Assembly: GCF_028476545.1 (NCBI RefSeq)
Contig: NW_026733095.1
Location: 124,001-188,000 of the forward strand
Reading direction: 5' to 3'
DNA: 64,000 nt
DNA from: Physella acuta
Taxonomy: Eukaryota > Mollusca > Gastropoda > Physidae
Every line of letters starts with the position of its first letter. Within the stretch, counting starts at the first letter, position 1. The notes under the pieces are model-generated. The model did no database searches. It saw nothing but the letters and a program-made list of their open reading frames with translations, and was not told the DNA's origin. Shown here piece by piece: positions 24,501 to 36,287 of this stretch. Both the position numbers and the translations under genes were made by a program.

Positions 24501-25978
24501 TGAAGGGGAAGACGATAAGGGCGAGGGAGATGACGATAATGTCCACCTGCCGAATGGAGACTGGTGGTGACGCCATTATTTTCCCGCCATTATTCTCATC
24601 ATAAGATCTGGATTTCGACGATCCGTTGGAATGTGAAAAACTACTTCCGGATATGCCAGTTCCGTTCGTGTATGTCTTAGATGCCATGGCTGAATATTTC
24701 CGTTTGAAATATTTCGTTTGGTCGAAATCTGATGTCGCGTCGTCTTTTTGTATGGAGTTGAGCACGTGGAAAACAAGATAAAACATGGATGCATAGAATA
24801 TCAAGGTGAAGATGTTTCTGTGGTCACCAAGCCCCTCCACCAGCGGCACCGCCTCCATCGACCAATCAAAACTCAGCACCTTCGGACACAGCAGCAGCCA
24901 AAAGTTCAACGAAGGGAGGTAATTGTAGGTCAGCACCCGGGCCGTCAGGCTGTCGGAGTCTGAGGCTGGGTTGTCAGAGGGAGCGAACTCCGGCGGCTTG
25001 TTGCCCATGAAGTAGATTCTGAAGCCCAGCAAACAGGAACCACAGACGGCCAGGAATATCAGACCTTCAAGGGCGGGGCGGAACTTGGGCTGAAAGAAAA
25101 CAGGGTAACGATCAAATTTCCTCAAGTAACACTTCTATGATATAATTTATATTTTTGTATATTTTATATTCTGCACATAAATGACGTCACGTTAAGACCC
25201 TGATTGGTTTCTCCCACTCCATCGTCACACGCCGTCACCCCCCCCCCCCCCTTTTACCTAAAGTGACGTCACATTTCAGCTTAAATTCCTACTAATCAAA
25301 TTTTCTTCATGAAAGTATGAACCTCCCCTTCCCCCGTTTTCACCTAGAAATGTCATATTATTTATGGTAGACACCCCCACCCCCCCTGAGCCAAAATGTT
25401 AAATATAACACTAGGCATAACCTGTTAAATTACACTAAGCATATTCCTCGCCACTATTCTCTAAAGAAGTCTATCACATGAAAAAAAAATTCTTGTTTGT
25501 TGACTCTAAGCGCAGCAAGTCTAAGATAATCCTAAAAGCAGCAAAATGTTTTCTCTGAGTTTTTAAAACACAGTAAACATTATTTAAATTTTGAAATTAA
25601 ATATGTTTACCACCCCCCCCCCCCCTCTCACCCTCACCCCACCCCTAAAATACACAAGGCACAAATTGTAGCCGGAGCATACTCGGGCAGTCTGCGGCTG
25701 TGTGGAGGGGGAGAGGATGTTGTTTGAGGTGACCGACTAGCCAGTGTTCGAGGTGAGGGTGGGGTGAGGGGGGGGGGGGGGTAAAGTCAAAATTCCCCCA
25801 CCCCCGGATCTTTATCAACTAAATGCAGGCGTGCAGTTTTCATTACAGTCGCGACATTGTCATGTTGTCAATACAGAATAAAGTGGAGGTGGGGGTGGGG
25901 TGGGGTTGAGGAGGCGGTGGAAGTTAGGGAGGAGGGCGGGTGATGCCAGAAATAAAAAAGTACAAGACCAATAAGAGA

Positions 25979-26028
<50 letters not shown>

Positions 26029-29000
26029 GAGAGAGAGAGAGAGAGAGATAAAGAAGGAGAGAATCAGAGAGAAAGAACGGGTTAAAATATTACCCGATTT
26101 CTATAAATAGATTTTTTTTCACCTCTTGTCTAAGCTGTTGACACACCAGTAATCGAATCCCTACCCAATCCTGAAATATGACTGCAGCTAAACTCTGGCT
26201 GCAGCTACAATTGAAGGCTAGCTATGTCGTGTTTGGCATCTCTTGTCTTTCCCCAGACACACACAAAAATCCATTACCAACCTTTCGTTTTCAATGCAAA
26301 TGTTGAATCAGTTTTTTTCTCCTTCTCTTTGTACATGGTCTGGTCTCAACGCCAAGTTATTCAAGCTCTCCCCTCCTCCCCCACCCTGACTTGTTTGTTT
26401 AGCCAATCCTCTGTCCACCCCGAGCTTTTTTTTTTGCCGGACTCTCACCCCCCCCCTCCCCACCCCAGCCTTTATGTATTCTCAATTTGTTTAACGCAAC
26501 CTTATCGCACAGCACACAACATTTAAAAAAAAAATCCCACCCCAACCGAATTTGTATATCCGCACCTCCAAAGATTTTTTCCCCTTCACACCCCTGACCC
26601 ACTTTTTATAAGTAGCACCCTTAAACAATTATTTTCAGTTGCACCCCAATCAATTCGTCTATTCCCACCCCCAAACTAGATCGTCTATTCCCACCCCAAC
26701 CAATTTGTCTATTCGCACCCCCAACCAATTTGTCTATTCGCACCCCCCAACCAATTTGTCTATTCGCACCCCCAACCGATTTGTCTATTCGCACCCCCAA
26801 ACCAATTTGTCTATTCGCACCCCTCAACCAATTTGTCGAACTGCCCAGACACCCAAGCACTCGACAGCGTCATGCGCATTGAGCACCTCGTCACTCACAT
26901 CCGGTGCTGCACGTGAGACGAGAAACAGGAAGTACATGACATAAGTGCCACGTGATCCTGAACACGCTCAGGGAAAGACAAACATTTTCTTAGGAGAGTA
27001 AAGGCCCCTAATTGGGTTCGTCTTTACTTTACACTGAAGACAAGCATGGGCAACGATCTAGTCTGACAGTTTTAAACAAAGAATTTCTCCCGAGTCATCA
27101 CATTATATTAGCAGTGGTTTTGGCTAATTTTACTGAACCAAACGCCTATGTATGCTAAAATAAATAAATTAAATTAAAAATAAATAAATAAAAATACGAA
27201 AAAAAAAAACCCACACCAAAATTTAATTTACATTTTACACACCAACTGCATAATTATTTATTTTTAAAACGTAAGAAACCATTGTGAGAAATATTTTCGT
27301 ACAAAACTATTAGCAAACATCTTTTATGGACATCTGGTAAATAAGAGGCCCCCTCCCCTCTCCATAGACTGGTGAAAACTAACAAGTTTCTTTACAGATT
27401 ACTGACAAGGAGAGCAAACATTTCGACACTAACATTGATACATGATGTGTTTTTCTAACGATAATAATAGAAAAAAAAAAGGTTTGATTTCGGGGTTTGA
27501 CCGTAGCGAAGTTTGGCGATATGGATTGTCGTTTTTTTTTTTTTTATCTATCGACCAATTTGGCGAGGGAAAGATCAGTTTTGACCGCGAAATGTGTCCA
27601 CTAATAAATCACGGAATTAACTGAATAATTTGACGCGAGATCGAGGCTGTGATTGAGGGGGGGGGGGGGGGGGCACCGTTAAGCAGGCAGAGTTGGGTAG
27701 AGAGGGACAGAGAGACAAGGCGTAGTGTAATGTGTGGGGGTGGGGAGGGGGAGGGGTGAGAGTCGCAGGGTGTTATGGGGGGAGGGAGAGAGCAGTGGGG
27801 TGGTGAAATGTGGTTTTGTGATGGGGGAGGGTGGAGGGTATCGTCGCAAGGAGGAAGATGGAGTGGGGTGGAGGGAAGAGTGGGATAAAAGAAGAAATCT
27901 TCCCGGACATGCTGACTTCCCTTTACGTGGCGGGACGGTGCTGACAAATGGGAGACATCAATCAAAAGCTCCGGCACTATTTAACCACACACATTGTGCA
28001 AATATGTTATAAACACTACGTGACCGATTGTTAACCGATGCCGGTGGCGGTTATCTGGCTACAGACAGAAGAGGGAGTAGCGGCCCCTGACGCTGGGGGG
28101 GGGGGGGGGGGAGGTGGGGAGGGAGGGTTTCTAGCGACAGACAGAAGAGGGAGTAGCGGCCCCTGACGCTGGGGGGGGGGGGAGGGTTTCTAGCGACAGA
28201 CAGAAGAGGGAGTAGCAGCCCCTGACGCTGGGGGGGGGGGAGGGTTTTTAGCGACAGACAGAAGAGGGAGTAGCGGCCCCTGACGCTGGGGGGGGGGGGA
28301 GGGTTTTTAGCGACAGACAGAAGAGGGAGTAGCGGCCCCTGACGCTGGGGGGGGGGGAGGGTTTCTAGCGACAGACAGAAGAGGGAGTAGCAGCCCCTGA
28401 CGCTGGGGGGGGGGGGGGGAGGGTTTCTAGCGACAGACAGAAGAGGGAGTAGCAGCCCCTGACGCTGGGGGGGGGGGGGGAGGGTTTTTAGCGACAGACA
28501 GAAGAGGGAGTAGCGGCCCCTGACGCTGGGGGGGGGGGAGGGTTTTTAGCGACAGACAGAAGAGGGAGTAGCGGCCCCTGACGCTGGGGGGGGGAGGGTT
28601 TCTAGCGACAGACAGAAGAGGGAGTAGCAGCCCCTGACGCTGGGGGGGGGGGGGGGAGGGTTTTTAGCGACAGACAGAAGAGGGAGTAGCGGCCCCTGTC
28701 GCTGGTGGATTAAAAAATAAAACAGTACATCGCAGTGAGGAACTGACTCAAAGAGGCACTCACTTACAAAATGCCCATTGCCGAGGAACTGACTTAATGA
28801 CTTGTCCCCAGTGCCGACTGACTGGCTAAAAGAATGACTGTCCCCAGTGACCGGGCCATTAAGTCAGTGTAATAAATGACTTTAACGGTCACCAATCACT
28901 GGCGTGGCCCACTAAATATTGATCTGTGGTAGAGGTGGAGGCCAAAAATACCCTGAGAGGTAAAATGTTTACAGTTGAAGTTCTTAAAGTGATGGGTGTG

Positions 29001-32000
29001 TGTTTGGGGGGGGGGGGTGGGTGGGAGGTTGGGAGTTGAGTTAGGGATCGGAAGTAATTGAAGAGTAACGAGGAAAATTATTCCGCGATGGAGACGCTCA
29101 TAATAGGATTTATGAGTATACATAGGTATATTGTGATATGAAGATAAAGTCAATGGTTTAACAATTAGTGGTGACAACCATGACGTAACGATTGGTGACA
29201 CTGAAAATAACAAGGAGAAAAAGTAGTGACACCGATGCATGTCGATCACCCCTACCGAGAAAATATACAACACTTTTCATACGGCCATGTCAACATTTCT
29301 CATACGGCCACACTAACATTTCTCATATGACCATACCAACATTTCTCATATGGCCATACCAACATTTCTCATATGACCATACCAACATTTCTCATATGGC
29401 CATACCAACATTTCTCATATGACCATACCAACATTTCCCATATGACCATACCAACATTTCTCATATGGCCATACCAACATTTCTCATATGGCCATACCAA
29501 CATTTTTCATATGACTATACCAACATTTATCAAATGACCACATCTCTACCTCCCAGTCTAGCCTCTAAACGTGTGTACCCAGCGAGAACCACTCGCCTCT
29601 CCGTGCAGACGACAGCACCACGTATCATATTGCCCACAGACAGCCAGAGGTGTCCGTAGAAGCCTCGCTCAAAGCTCGGCCCACTGGCTCCATGACACCG
29701 TGCCGGGCTGTTAATGTCCGCAGCCCTATGTCAGTCGTTGGCGGTACAGGAAACTGGATCTTTCAGGTTTTGTTAGTTCCTGAAACCTTTATGGGTGAGG
29801 TTGTAACGGATTCAGTAAAAGTGTATTCCTTTAGAAGCTAAATGTACCTAGATTAAACACTATTATAAGAGCACACACACCCGTGTAACAAACCTTCGTC
29901 TAGAGAATTTTAGACTACTCGATTGCAGACAAACTGACCCCTGGTCAACTCGACGTTACTTAACAAAACTTAAAAGAACATAACACAAAATGTCATAGTG
30001 GTCTAACAACCCTTAGAAAAGACAGACACATAGCCCACTATGAAACAACACGTTGGAGGGTAAAGATTGATGTATCCCCAATGACCAGCACTAGACTGTT
30101 TAACCACACACCCTTAGACAACAGAAAAACTAGCTCTGATTTATGTTGGTTCTAAGCCAGGCGTTCAGTAGACCCACTGTTGCTTGATTATCAGTCTGAA
30201 ATACATACATCGGTATCATTCGTATGTTATAACAGTACTCTATTCTTATACAGCTTTACTTTAAAGCGCCCATTTCAGACCTTGAAATCTATAGGCAGAT
30301 GAAGTATAGTTCATGTTTCTTTAACTCGGTATATGAAGGGATGGTGTGGTCAGCACTAAGCCTAGCCGCATTTACTTTCCCCAACGTTAGTCGGGTATGT
30401 ATTTTAACTGGGTGGACTCAGGGACGTCATACAGTAAGAGGTCTGGAACTCAAGACATTAGGACAAGAAGCCCAACTTTACTGTTTTGTATCCCATTTCT
30501 AATATTACAGTAAAACACCTTGTATTTACTGCAACTATTTACTCTTATTCTTATCATCCATTACACCGCCCCAAGGATCAATACGGCTCTATTCTGCCCT
30601 TAATACAACGCTAAACATTAGTTTACTGCGCTAAACATCCTCAGGTACACTCCATAGAACAGCACCAAGTACACCTATAATTGTGCTCAAACAACGCCTA
30701 TGACTGCCCCAAACTTTTCCTGATTCTGTTCTATTAATCTTGTAGATCTGCTCCCAAAGACTTTAAAGGACTGATCTACATATCTCAAACGACTACTTTA
30801 AAGCACTAAAGGGCTGCTTCAAACAAATATATAAAAGTACAGCTCTATTAATGTATCAAAGGGCTGCACCGACCCATCTTAAAATAATGTTCCCTACATC
30901 TGTAAGCCCAAAATACCCAGTTATTTTAGGACAGATCTCTACATCTGTAGACCCCAAACATCAATTTATTTTTAGACAGTGCCCTACATCCGTAACCCCC
31001 AAACATCCAGTTATTTTTAGAAAGTGCCCTACATCCGTAACCACCAAACATCCAGTTATTTTTAGACAGTTCCCTACATCCGTAGGCCCCTTAAAACATC
31101 CAGTTATTTTTGGACAGTTCCCCACATCCGTAGGCCCCTTAAAACATCCAGTTATTTTTAGACAGTTCCCTACATCCGTAGGCCCCTAACGTCAAGTTAT
31201 TTTTAGACAGTTCCCTACATCCGTAGGCCCTTTAAAACATCCAGTTATTCTCCCCACACGCTGCGCCGAGTCAAAATTCGAAACCCTCTCCCCAATCCTG
31301 GCCTATAATTATAATCTCGACCCTCCCATTATCCTCATCAGACGACACCCGTACCCCGGGGGCAATAACTCCGATGCATACAATTTTTTTTGTAAAGATG
31401 ATGCAGCTTCGCAAGGTGCGTAATCCACCGTATGCCTAGAGTTGTCTCCCATCCACTTTTCCCCCCGTCGTTGCATTCACTAGTTCTTGAATATCATTTC
31501 TGTAGTCTTTTATCCCTTATCCCGCTATCCCAATCCCAAAAACGACGAAAATATCCACATTCTAGAGCAGAGATAAATACTACGTCCGCACTCCTCGTTT
31601 CATTAAACAAACCCTCAACCGATCGTATGCTAGGATAACCTAACCGTTTCCTTTCATCTCACCCATCAATTCATGTGTAATTTTGTCATCATCCGACCTA
31701 CATTTAGAAAAAAAAATCGGGTACCCCAATGACGGAGACAAACGCGAGAAAAGGGAAACAGCAAGTTGGGATAATGGTGAGGGAACTGGCTACACCCAAC
31801 TAGAGGCTAGCTCTTGTTTTTGTAGGCTCAGTGCTGTAATCAGGATGAAAGCCACGCAATTATGTGCTTCACCCAGCTAAAAACGGCACTCAGCATGTGG
31901 CTGTTACACAGAATACGGGCGCTCAAAGAAAGATGTTCAAAATGTTTTGAAATGTAAATGGGTTTTTTCTTTTCAACGTGATTTGAAAATTGTTCTCTAA

Positions 32001-34839
32001 ATGTGGAGATAAAAATGTAGATCCGTGTTTAATTGTTGCATGAGGTGTGATTGTGGAGAGATTGAAATATTGAAGTCAAACTGTAGGTTGTTTATGTGAT
32101 GTTGATGTGATATTTATGTGGTGTGATTTAGGTGGTGTTGATGTAATATTTCTGTGGTGTGATTTAGGTGGTGTTGGTGTGATATTTATGTGGTGTGATT
32201 TAGGTGGTGTTGATGTGATATTTATGTGATGTGATTTAGGCGGTGTTGATGTGATATTTATGTGGTGTGATTTAGGTGGTGTTGATGCGACGTGTTGGGG
32301 TGCTGATGACATTTTATTTGATGCTAAGGTGATGTTCGTTACATATTGGATGGTGTAATGTTCGTAGGAAATGGTGAGATGATATGTGAAGTCTGTGGTG
32401 AAGATGTCATATCTATGTGATGTTGTGGTAAAGTGAGGTGTTGAAGTGATGCTAGCTTGGTGTTGGGATAAGGTGTGGCGTTGATGTGATGTTTGTGTGG
32501 TGTTTTGGGTGATGTTGATGCGATGTCCGTGGTGTGTAGCAGTGCTGTGTGTGAGTTGTAAAATGTACTTATGACGAGAGTGGTGTGTGTTTGTGATGTG
32601 TGTGAGTTTGTGATGTGTGCGTGTGTGAGCTTGTGATGTGTGCGTGTGTGTATGTGTGTGTGAAGTGTGTCTAATATTTTCATGATGTTTCTCAACAGCA
32701 ATACTAGAAACAAAACCGTCTTAAGCTGACTTAAAAAAAAACATTCTAATAAAACAAATAAATGTTTGTTTTACACAAGAAAATAAAGAAAGTTGTTTAC
32801 CTTAAAAGATTATATGTAGAGAGTGACATAGAGTGACATAGAGTGCCAGAGATATATCTTTCACCACAAGAAGCAGAGAATAATAACCTTGTGTTTTACT
32901 TTATTTTTTCGGAAAGGGGTCGACTATAAATGACGTCTCACTCGTAGGGGGGCAGGGGTACGTAATTTTGTGATGGTGTGTGATGAGGGGGAGGGGGGCG
33001 GGTTTCAGATGGTATGACGTCACACTTTTGCATTATATTAAAAGCAATGCTAGAAAACGAATTTTAGCTGTTATTTTGCGTTTTAGAAAACTGTTTTAAT
33101 AAATTGTAATAGGAATTGATTAAAATACTTTATGTTGACATAGTTCAGATAAGATTTTGGAAAAAATGTCGGAGGGTTGTAGGCTGAGGTGTGACGTCAT
33201 TTTAGGTGGGGGGGGGGGTGTCTGGCTTTTTGTGACGATGTGTGACGGAGGGGAAAGGGGGGGGGTGTAAATTGCGAAAAGAAACCGTGACGTCATTTAT
33301 GGATGACCCACAAGTCCACGATGATTATGGTGATATTTTTTTTTTTACTTTAACAATGATCAGTTATAAAACTGCTTATTGTACATTACTAAAGATATAC
33401 AATGTTTACTACATATGTCTACTGTAAATGTGATTATGATGTGCATAAGTTCGTTGTAAAAAGACGCTTAACATTGGTATAAGTCGTCTAGACGTAATGC
33501 AGGATTGATGATTGTGTTAATGGCACACAAGGGTCGTTCGAAAAGTTTCGACTTTTGATACAACACAACAAAACCACACACTCATGCTTAAATAAAAATA
33601 AAATAGAAATAACCCAAATCCCGAAATCGATACCCTACACCACTTCACTTGTTTTCGGCTTTAACTCGACTCAAATGTTAAACCGGCGAGATCATGGGGG
33701 GGGGGGGGGGGGGGGGTGGAGTGTAACAAAGAATGTCTGCGACAATAGACTGTGACTTGTGTGTTGGGCTAACACACCTTGTGACACTTGTGTGTTGGGC
33801 TAACACACCTTGTGACACTTGTGTGTTGGGCTAACACACCTTGTGACACTTGTGTGTTGGGCTAACACACCTTGTGACACTTGTGTGTTGGGCTAACACA
33901 CCTTGTGACACTTGTGTGTTGGGCTAACACACCTTGTGACACTTGTGTGTTGGGCTAACACACCTTGTGACACTTGTGTGTTGGGCTAACACACCTTGTG
34001 ACACTTGTGTGTTGGGCTAACACACCTTGTGACACTTGTGTGTTGGGCTAACACACCTTGTGACACTTGTGTGTTGGGCTAACACACCTTGTGACAGCAG
34101 ACTATAACGTGTGTGCTGGGCTAACACACTTTGTGACAATAGATCGTAACTTGTGTTGGGCTAACACGCTTTGTGACAGTAGACAACGCGTGTTACAGGA
34201 CATCACACGTTGCTCACACGCTATCACACCTGTCAGCAACACAGGTAAAAACTCACCTGCGTGAAGATCTCCAGGGTGCAGACGTGACGTAACGACGCCC
34301 GGTGCACGACGATGACGTCATAGGTCGCGCACACGGCCAGCACGGTCAAGGCCTGCTCTTTGGTCAACATGGCCGCCGTGGTCAGCACCAGCACCAGCCC
34401 GGCCGTCAGCCAGCGTGACCCCGGGCTGTCTGATGACCTCTGGCTGACGTATTTCCGGTAGCAGATGAAGGTCAACACGACCAGCAGACAGGCCAGAATG
34501 TCAGCGCGACCTACCACCCCGGCCACAGCCTCCGTGTGGATGGGATGAGCCGCGAAGGTTAATCCAGCGGTCAGGGTCCCGAGATCGGAACCCAGCAACG
34601 CCCTGACTAACACAGTGTAAACGAAAGTAGTGAGGGCGTGGCAGATGACGTTCCCTAAGTGGTACCCCCAGGGGTCGAGGGCACCGAGGTAGTAGTTGAG
34701 CCTGAAGGTCAGGACACAGAGGGGTCTGTAAGATTTGTGCGACCCACTGTGGGTCAGGGGGGTCCCCCAGAAATCGTCGTAGACTAGGTTCCATAATGGC
34801 GTCTCCGGCAGCAGATCTGGGTTCTTCAATATAGCACGA
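18587..34839 (-). CDS. TMTC2: Transmembrane O-mannosyltransferase TMTC2 (5'-incomplete)
   Basis: Twelve minus-strand exons join in frame: 34839-34257, 25089-24234, 22289-22175, 21460-21375, 21080-21019, 20680-20558, 20242-20164, 20054-19933, 19789-19708, 19485-19371, 19052-18989 and 18754-18587, giving about 817 residues and a TAA at 18589-18587. TMTC proteins are polytopic ER membrane proteins with a GT-C-like glycosyltransferase half and a luminal TPR half; they O-mannosylate cadherins and related substrates, and TMTC2 has also been tied to ER calcium handling. The first exon has DFWGTPLTHSGSHKSYRPLC and FAAHPIHTEAVAGVVGRAD. The second has IYFMGNKPPEFAPSDNPASD, LLCPKVLSFDWSMEAVPL (the TMTC/DUF1736 block) and FFYVGFVVAERILYIPSMGF, each closest to TMTC2 as I remember the family. 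The ten smaller exons encode tandem TPRs such as AWGNLANIF and AWMNLGAMLHINAKYPQAEQ. The 34839 end is a splice acceptor leaving one base of a codon; the start, first membrane segment and the acidic pair expected in the first luminal loop lie on an exon I could not find. The donor at 19932 (GTTGAA) is weak. Confidence 0.95.
19511..19670. repeat. Intronic tandem repeat, about 40-bp unit, four copies
   Basis: Copies share AGAAAATGTAGCCTACAATC and TTAATTTAAAATTTTC. The array lies in the TMTC2 intron between exons 19371-19485 and 19708-19789, starting only about 25 bp from the acceptor of the former. Confidence 0.85.
22918..23622. mobile_element. TTAA-flanked MITE (piggyBac-like), 705 bp
   Basis: The left end GGGGGGACCAGTACTTAA and the right end, reverse complement GGGGGGACCGGTACTTAA, form an 18-bp inverted repeat with one mismatch. 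The element is bounded on both sides by TTAA (22914-22917 and 23623-23626), the target preference of piggyBac-type transposases. No transposase similarity was seen inside. The superfamily is inferred from the TTAA duplication only. Confidence 0.8.
23911..24157. repeat. 18-bp minisatellite in TMTC2 intron
   Basis: About 13 copies of AGATAGCCTTTTATTTCT or its AGATAGCCTTTTATTTAT variant. Early copies carry the TTTC form and later ones the TTTA form, so the array grew in blocks. It ends about 75 bp from the donor of exon 24234-25089. Confidence 0.95.
25174..25380. mobile_element. Possible MITE related to the TGACGTCA-end element
   Basis: The left part CATAAATGACGTCAC and the right part, reverse complement CCATAAATAATATGACATT, are opposed and resemble the ends of the element at 32916-33309. 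The interior has a poly-C run and AAAGTGACGTCACATTT. Boundaries and target duplication are not resolved. Confidence 0.35.
25979..26049. repeat. (GA)n microsatellite
   Basis: About 34 GA units with a single GGGGGA interruption near 26025. Confidence 0.95.
26640..26838. repeat. 25-bp minisatellite
   Basis: About eight copies of a 25-26 bp unit containing CAATTTGTCTATTCGCACCC followed by a C-run of variable length (CCAAC). Degenerate copies continue at both edges. Confidence 0.92.
28058..28704. repeat. About 60-bp minisatellite with embedded poly-G runs
   Basis: Eleven copies, each holding ACAGACAGAAGAGGGAGTAG, CGGCCCCTGACGCT or the CAGCCCC variant, then a G-run of roughly 9-17, then AGGGTTT(C/T)TAGCG. 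The G-run length is the main variable between copies. Confidence 0.97.
29277..29545. repeat. 23-bp minisatellite
   Basis: About 11 copies of CATATGACCATACCAACATT followed by TCT, alternating with the GGCC variant of GACC. Confidence 0.95.
30252..30475 (-). mobile_element. SINE (family 1)
   Basis: Shares CAGATGAAGTATAGTTCATG, GGTCAGCACTAAGCCTAGCC, TTTACTTTCCCCAACG and AACTGGGTGGACTCAGGGAC with the copies at 38137 and 53187 read in reverse complement. The tRNA-like end is at high coordinates and is poorly preserved. Located in the TMTC2 intron in the same orientation as the gene. Confidence 0.85.
30880..31250. repeat. 45-48 bp minisatellite
   Basis: About eight copies with CCCTACATCCGTA, CCCC, AAACATCCAGTTATTTTTAG and ACAGT blocks. 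Some units gain three bases (GGCCCCTTAAAAC variant), so the period alternates between 45 and 48. Confidence 0.92.
32088..32295. repeat. 36-bp minisatellite
   Basis: About six copies of a unit with GGTGGTGTTGATGTGATATT and TATGTGGTGTGATTTA. TG-rich degenerate sequence of similar flavour continues to about 32680. Confidence 0.93.
32530..32680. repeat. TG-rich simple repeat
   Basis: Imperfect repeats of GTGTGTGAGTTTGTGATGTG type; low-complexity extension of the neighbouring array. Confidence 0.8.
32916..33309. mobile_element. MITE with CATAAATGACGTCA-type inverted ends
   Basis: The left end GGGGTCGACTATAAATGACG and the right end, reverse complement GGGTCATCCATAAATGACGT, are imperfect terminal inverted repeats about 390 bp apart. 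Subterminal G-rich tracts and GTGTGACGTCA words are mirrored (33006-33030 and 33185-33215). A related end fragment, GGGGCCATCCATAAA, occurs at 45129. A target duplication could not be fixed, so the superfamily is unknown. Confidence 0.65.
33696..33716. repeat. Poly-G run (21 G)
   Basis: Uninterrupted homopolymer, one of many long G or C tracts in the window. Confidence 0.9.
33751..34190. repeat. 31-bp hairpin minisatellite beside a TMTC2 splice donor
   Basis: About 11 near-identical copies (to about 34095), then three degenerate ones. Each unit contains GTGTGTTGGGCTAACACAC, in which GTGTGTT can pair with AACACAC around a GGGCT loop. The array ends about 65 bp from the 5' splice site of exon 34257-34839 and would be transcribed at the start of that intron. 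Confidence 0.97.
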
Positions 34840-35294
34840 CTGTAAACAAAAGAGTCAAAGCATTTAAAACGTGCACTGTAATAAAATAACGAACAAATCC
34901 TGCTACATGTTTTGTTACCTAGCAGATTATAAAATTACAATACATTTTTAAAAAATATTTTCGGTTTTGATTTATAAAACGAAGGATAATTAAAACAAAA
35001 TCTAACTTTAATATTTTAAGAATAGACTATTAGCTCACTTAGATAAATTTAACTCAATTTTTAACGTCGCCCATAAAAACAGAATCCAGTTTGTTTATAT
35101 GATATACACGTAGCTTTTGAAAGTAATGTGAACCTTTAGCAGTCAGATCGCCTATAAAAGGATCTTTACATCTTTCAGATAAACAGGTCGTGTCTCGTTA
35201 TCTGGATGTTGTTTTATTTCAATGTGGCGTCACACTATCTGTTTACACAGAATTATCGCAAACATTAACTTAATTAAACATTTATTTAAATATG

Positions 35295-35515
35295 CAGCTT
35301 TGGATCAACTCAAACATATTCTGCGTGGATTAACTCAAACATATTCTGCTTGGATTAACTCAAACATATTCTGCTTAGATTAACTCAAACATATTCTGCT
35401 TGGATTAACTAAAACATATTCTGATTGGATTAACTAAAACATATTCTGCTTAGATTAACGGAAATATATTGTTTGGTTTTAACTCAAACAAATTCTGCTT
35501 GGATAAACAAATATT
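35295..35515. repeat. 25-bp tandem repeat
   Basis: About eight to nine copies containing GGATTAACTCAAACATATTC and TGCTT, with increasing divergence toward 35515. Confidence 0.92.
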
Positions 35516-35814
35516 CTTTACAGTTAACCAACATGCTTTCTGTATTTTGTTTAAAAAAAAAAAGTCAGATACGTGATGCATGTTTGCTAAAGTTTTTTAA
35601 AGGTCGTTTTTGTGTGAGGTTGTAAGGTCATGCATATGTATGAGGATTTTGTTTTAGCTGGGAATGGAAGAGGGGGGGGGGGGGGGATAAGGGAGGGATA
35701 AGGGCGGGATAAGCAGGACAAAAAGCTCAGTTCATGAAGACACGAACTTCTAAAACACGAGAGTTCGCGGAGAAAAAGGTCAATCTTTAAGCCAGACCTT
35801 TTCCTATAGGTTGG

Positions 35815-36190
35815 GTTGGCTTGTCTCTCTGCTTGGGTTATCTCATGCAACCTTTAGGCCGGGTTGTACACATAGGTTGTATTCAGGCTATGTGTTTGTC
35901 TTTAACACAGACAACCCTAGGCGGGTTGTACAACTGGTTGTATGTACGCTATGTATATGTCTTAACATAGGCAACCCGTACAGCTGGTTGTATGTACGCT
36001 ATGTATATGTCTTAACACAGGCAACCCTAGGCGGGTTGTACAACTGGTTGTATGTACGCTATGTATATGTCTTAACACAGGCAACCCTAGGCGGGTTGTA
36101 CAACTGGTTACATGTACGCTATGTATATGTCTTAACATAGACAACCCTAGGGCTGTATAGGCTATCCCAGGCGACCTTGAGGCCGGGTTG
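35815..36190. repeat. About 60-bp minisatellite
   Basis: Units contain TGGTTGTATGTACGCTATGT, ATATGTCTTAACACAGGCAA and CCCTAGGCGGGTTGTACAAC. Three copies at 35920-36140 are nearly identical; the outer copies are degenerate and one is shortened. Confidence 0.92.
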
Positions 36191-36224
36191 CACAAGGTGG
36201 GTGGCGTGTGCCATTGATGTGTCT

Positions 36225-36287
36225 GTGACCAAGTGACGTCAATACATTGAAATCACGTGACCAAGTGACGTCAATACATTGAAATCA
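36225..36287. repeat. 31-bp direct duplication
   Basis: Two perfect copies that include GTGACCAAGTGACGTCAATA. Each carries a TGACGTCA (CRE-type) octamer. Confidence 0.95.

Larger units (their letters stand above)
25090..34256 (-). other. Large TMTC2 intron (9.2 kb) packed with repeats
   Basis: Lies between exons 34257-34839 and 24234-25089. Ordered repeats within it are listed individually. Unlisted stretches (for example 26950-27640, 29546-30250, 31255-32085 and 33313-33690) contain poly-G/C runs, purine- or pyrimidine-rich segments and otherwise unique sequence with no coding similarity. Confidence 0.85.

Noticed and set aside
24382-24963. Plus- and minus-strand frames overlapping the TMTC2 exon at 24234-25089
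   Set aside because: Shadow frames of a real exon; the TMTC2 frame alone has family motifs and splice continuity.
34501-34794. 97-codon frame overlapping the TMTC2 exon at 34257-34839
   Set aside because: Out-of-frame shadow of the exon.
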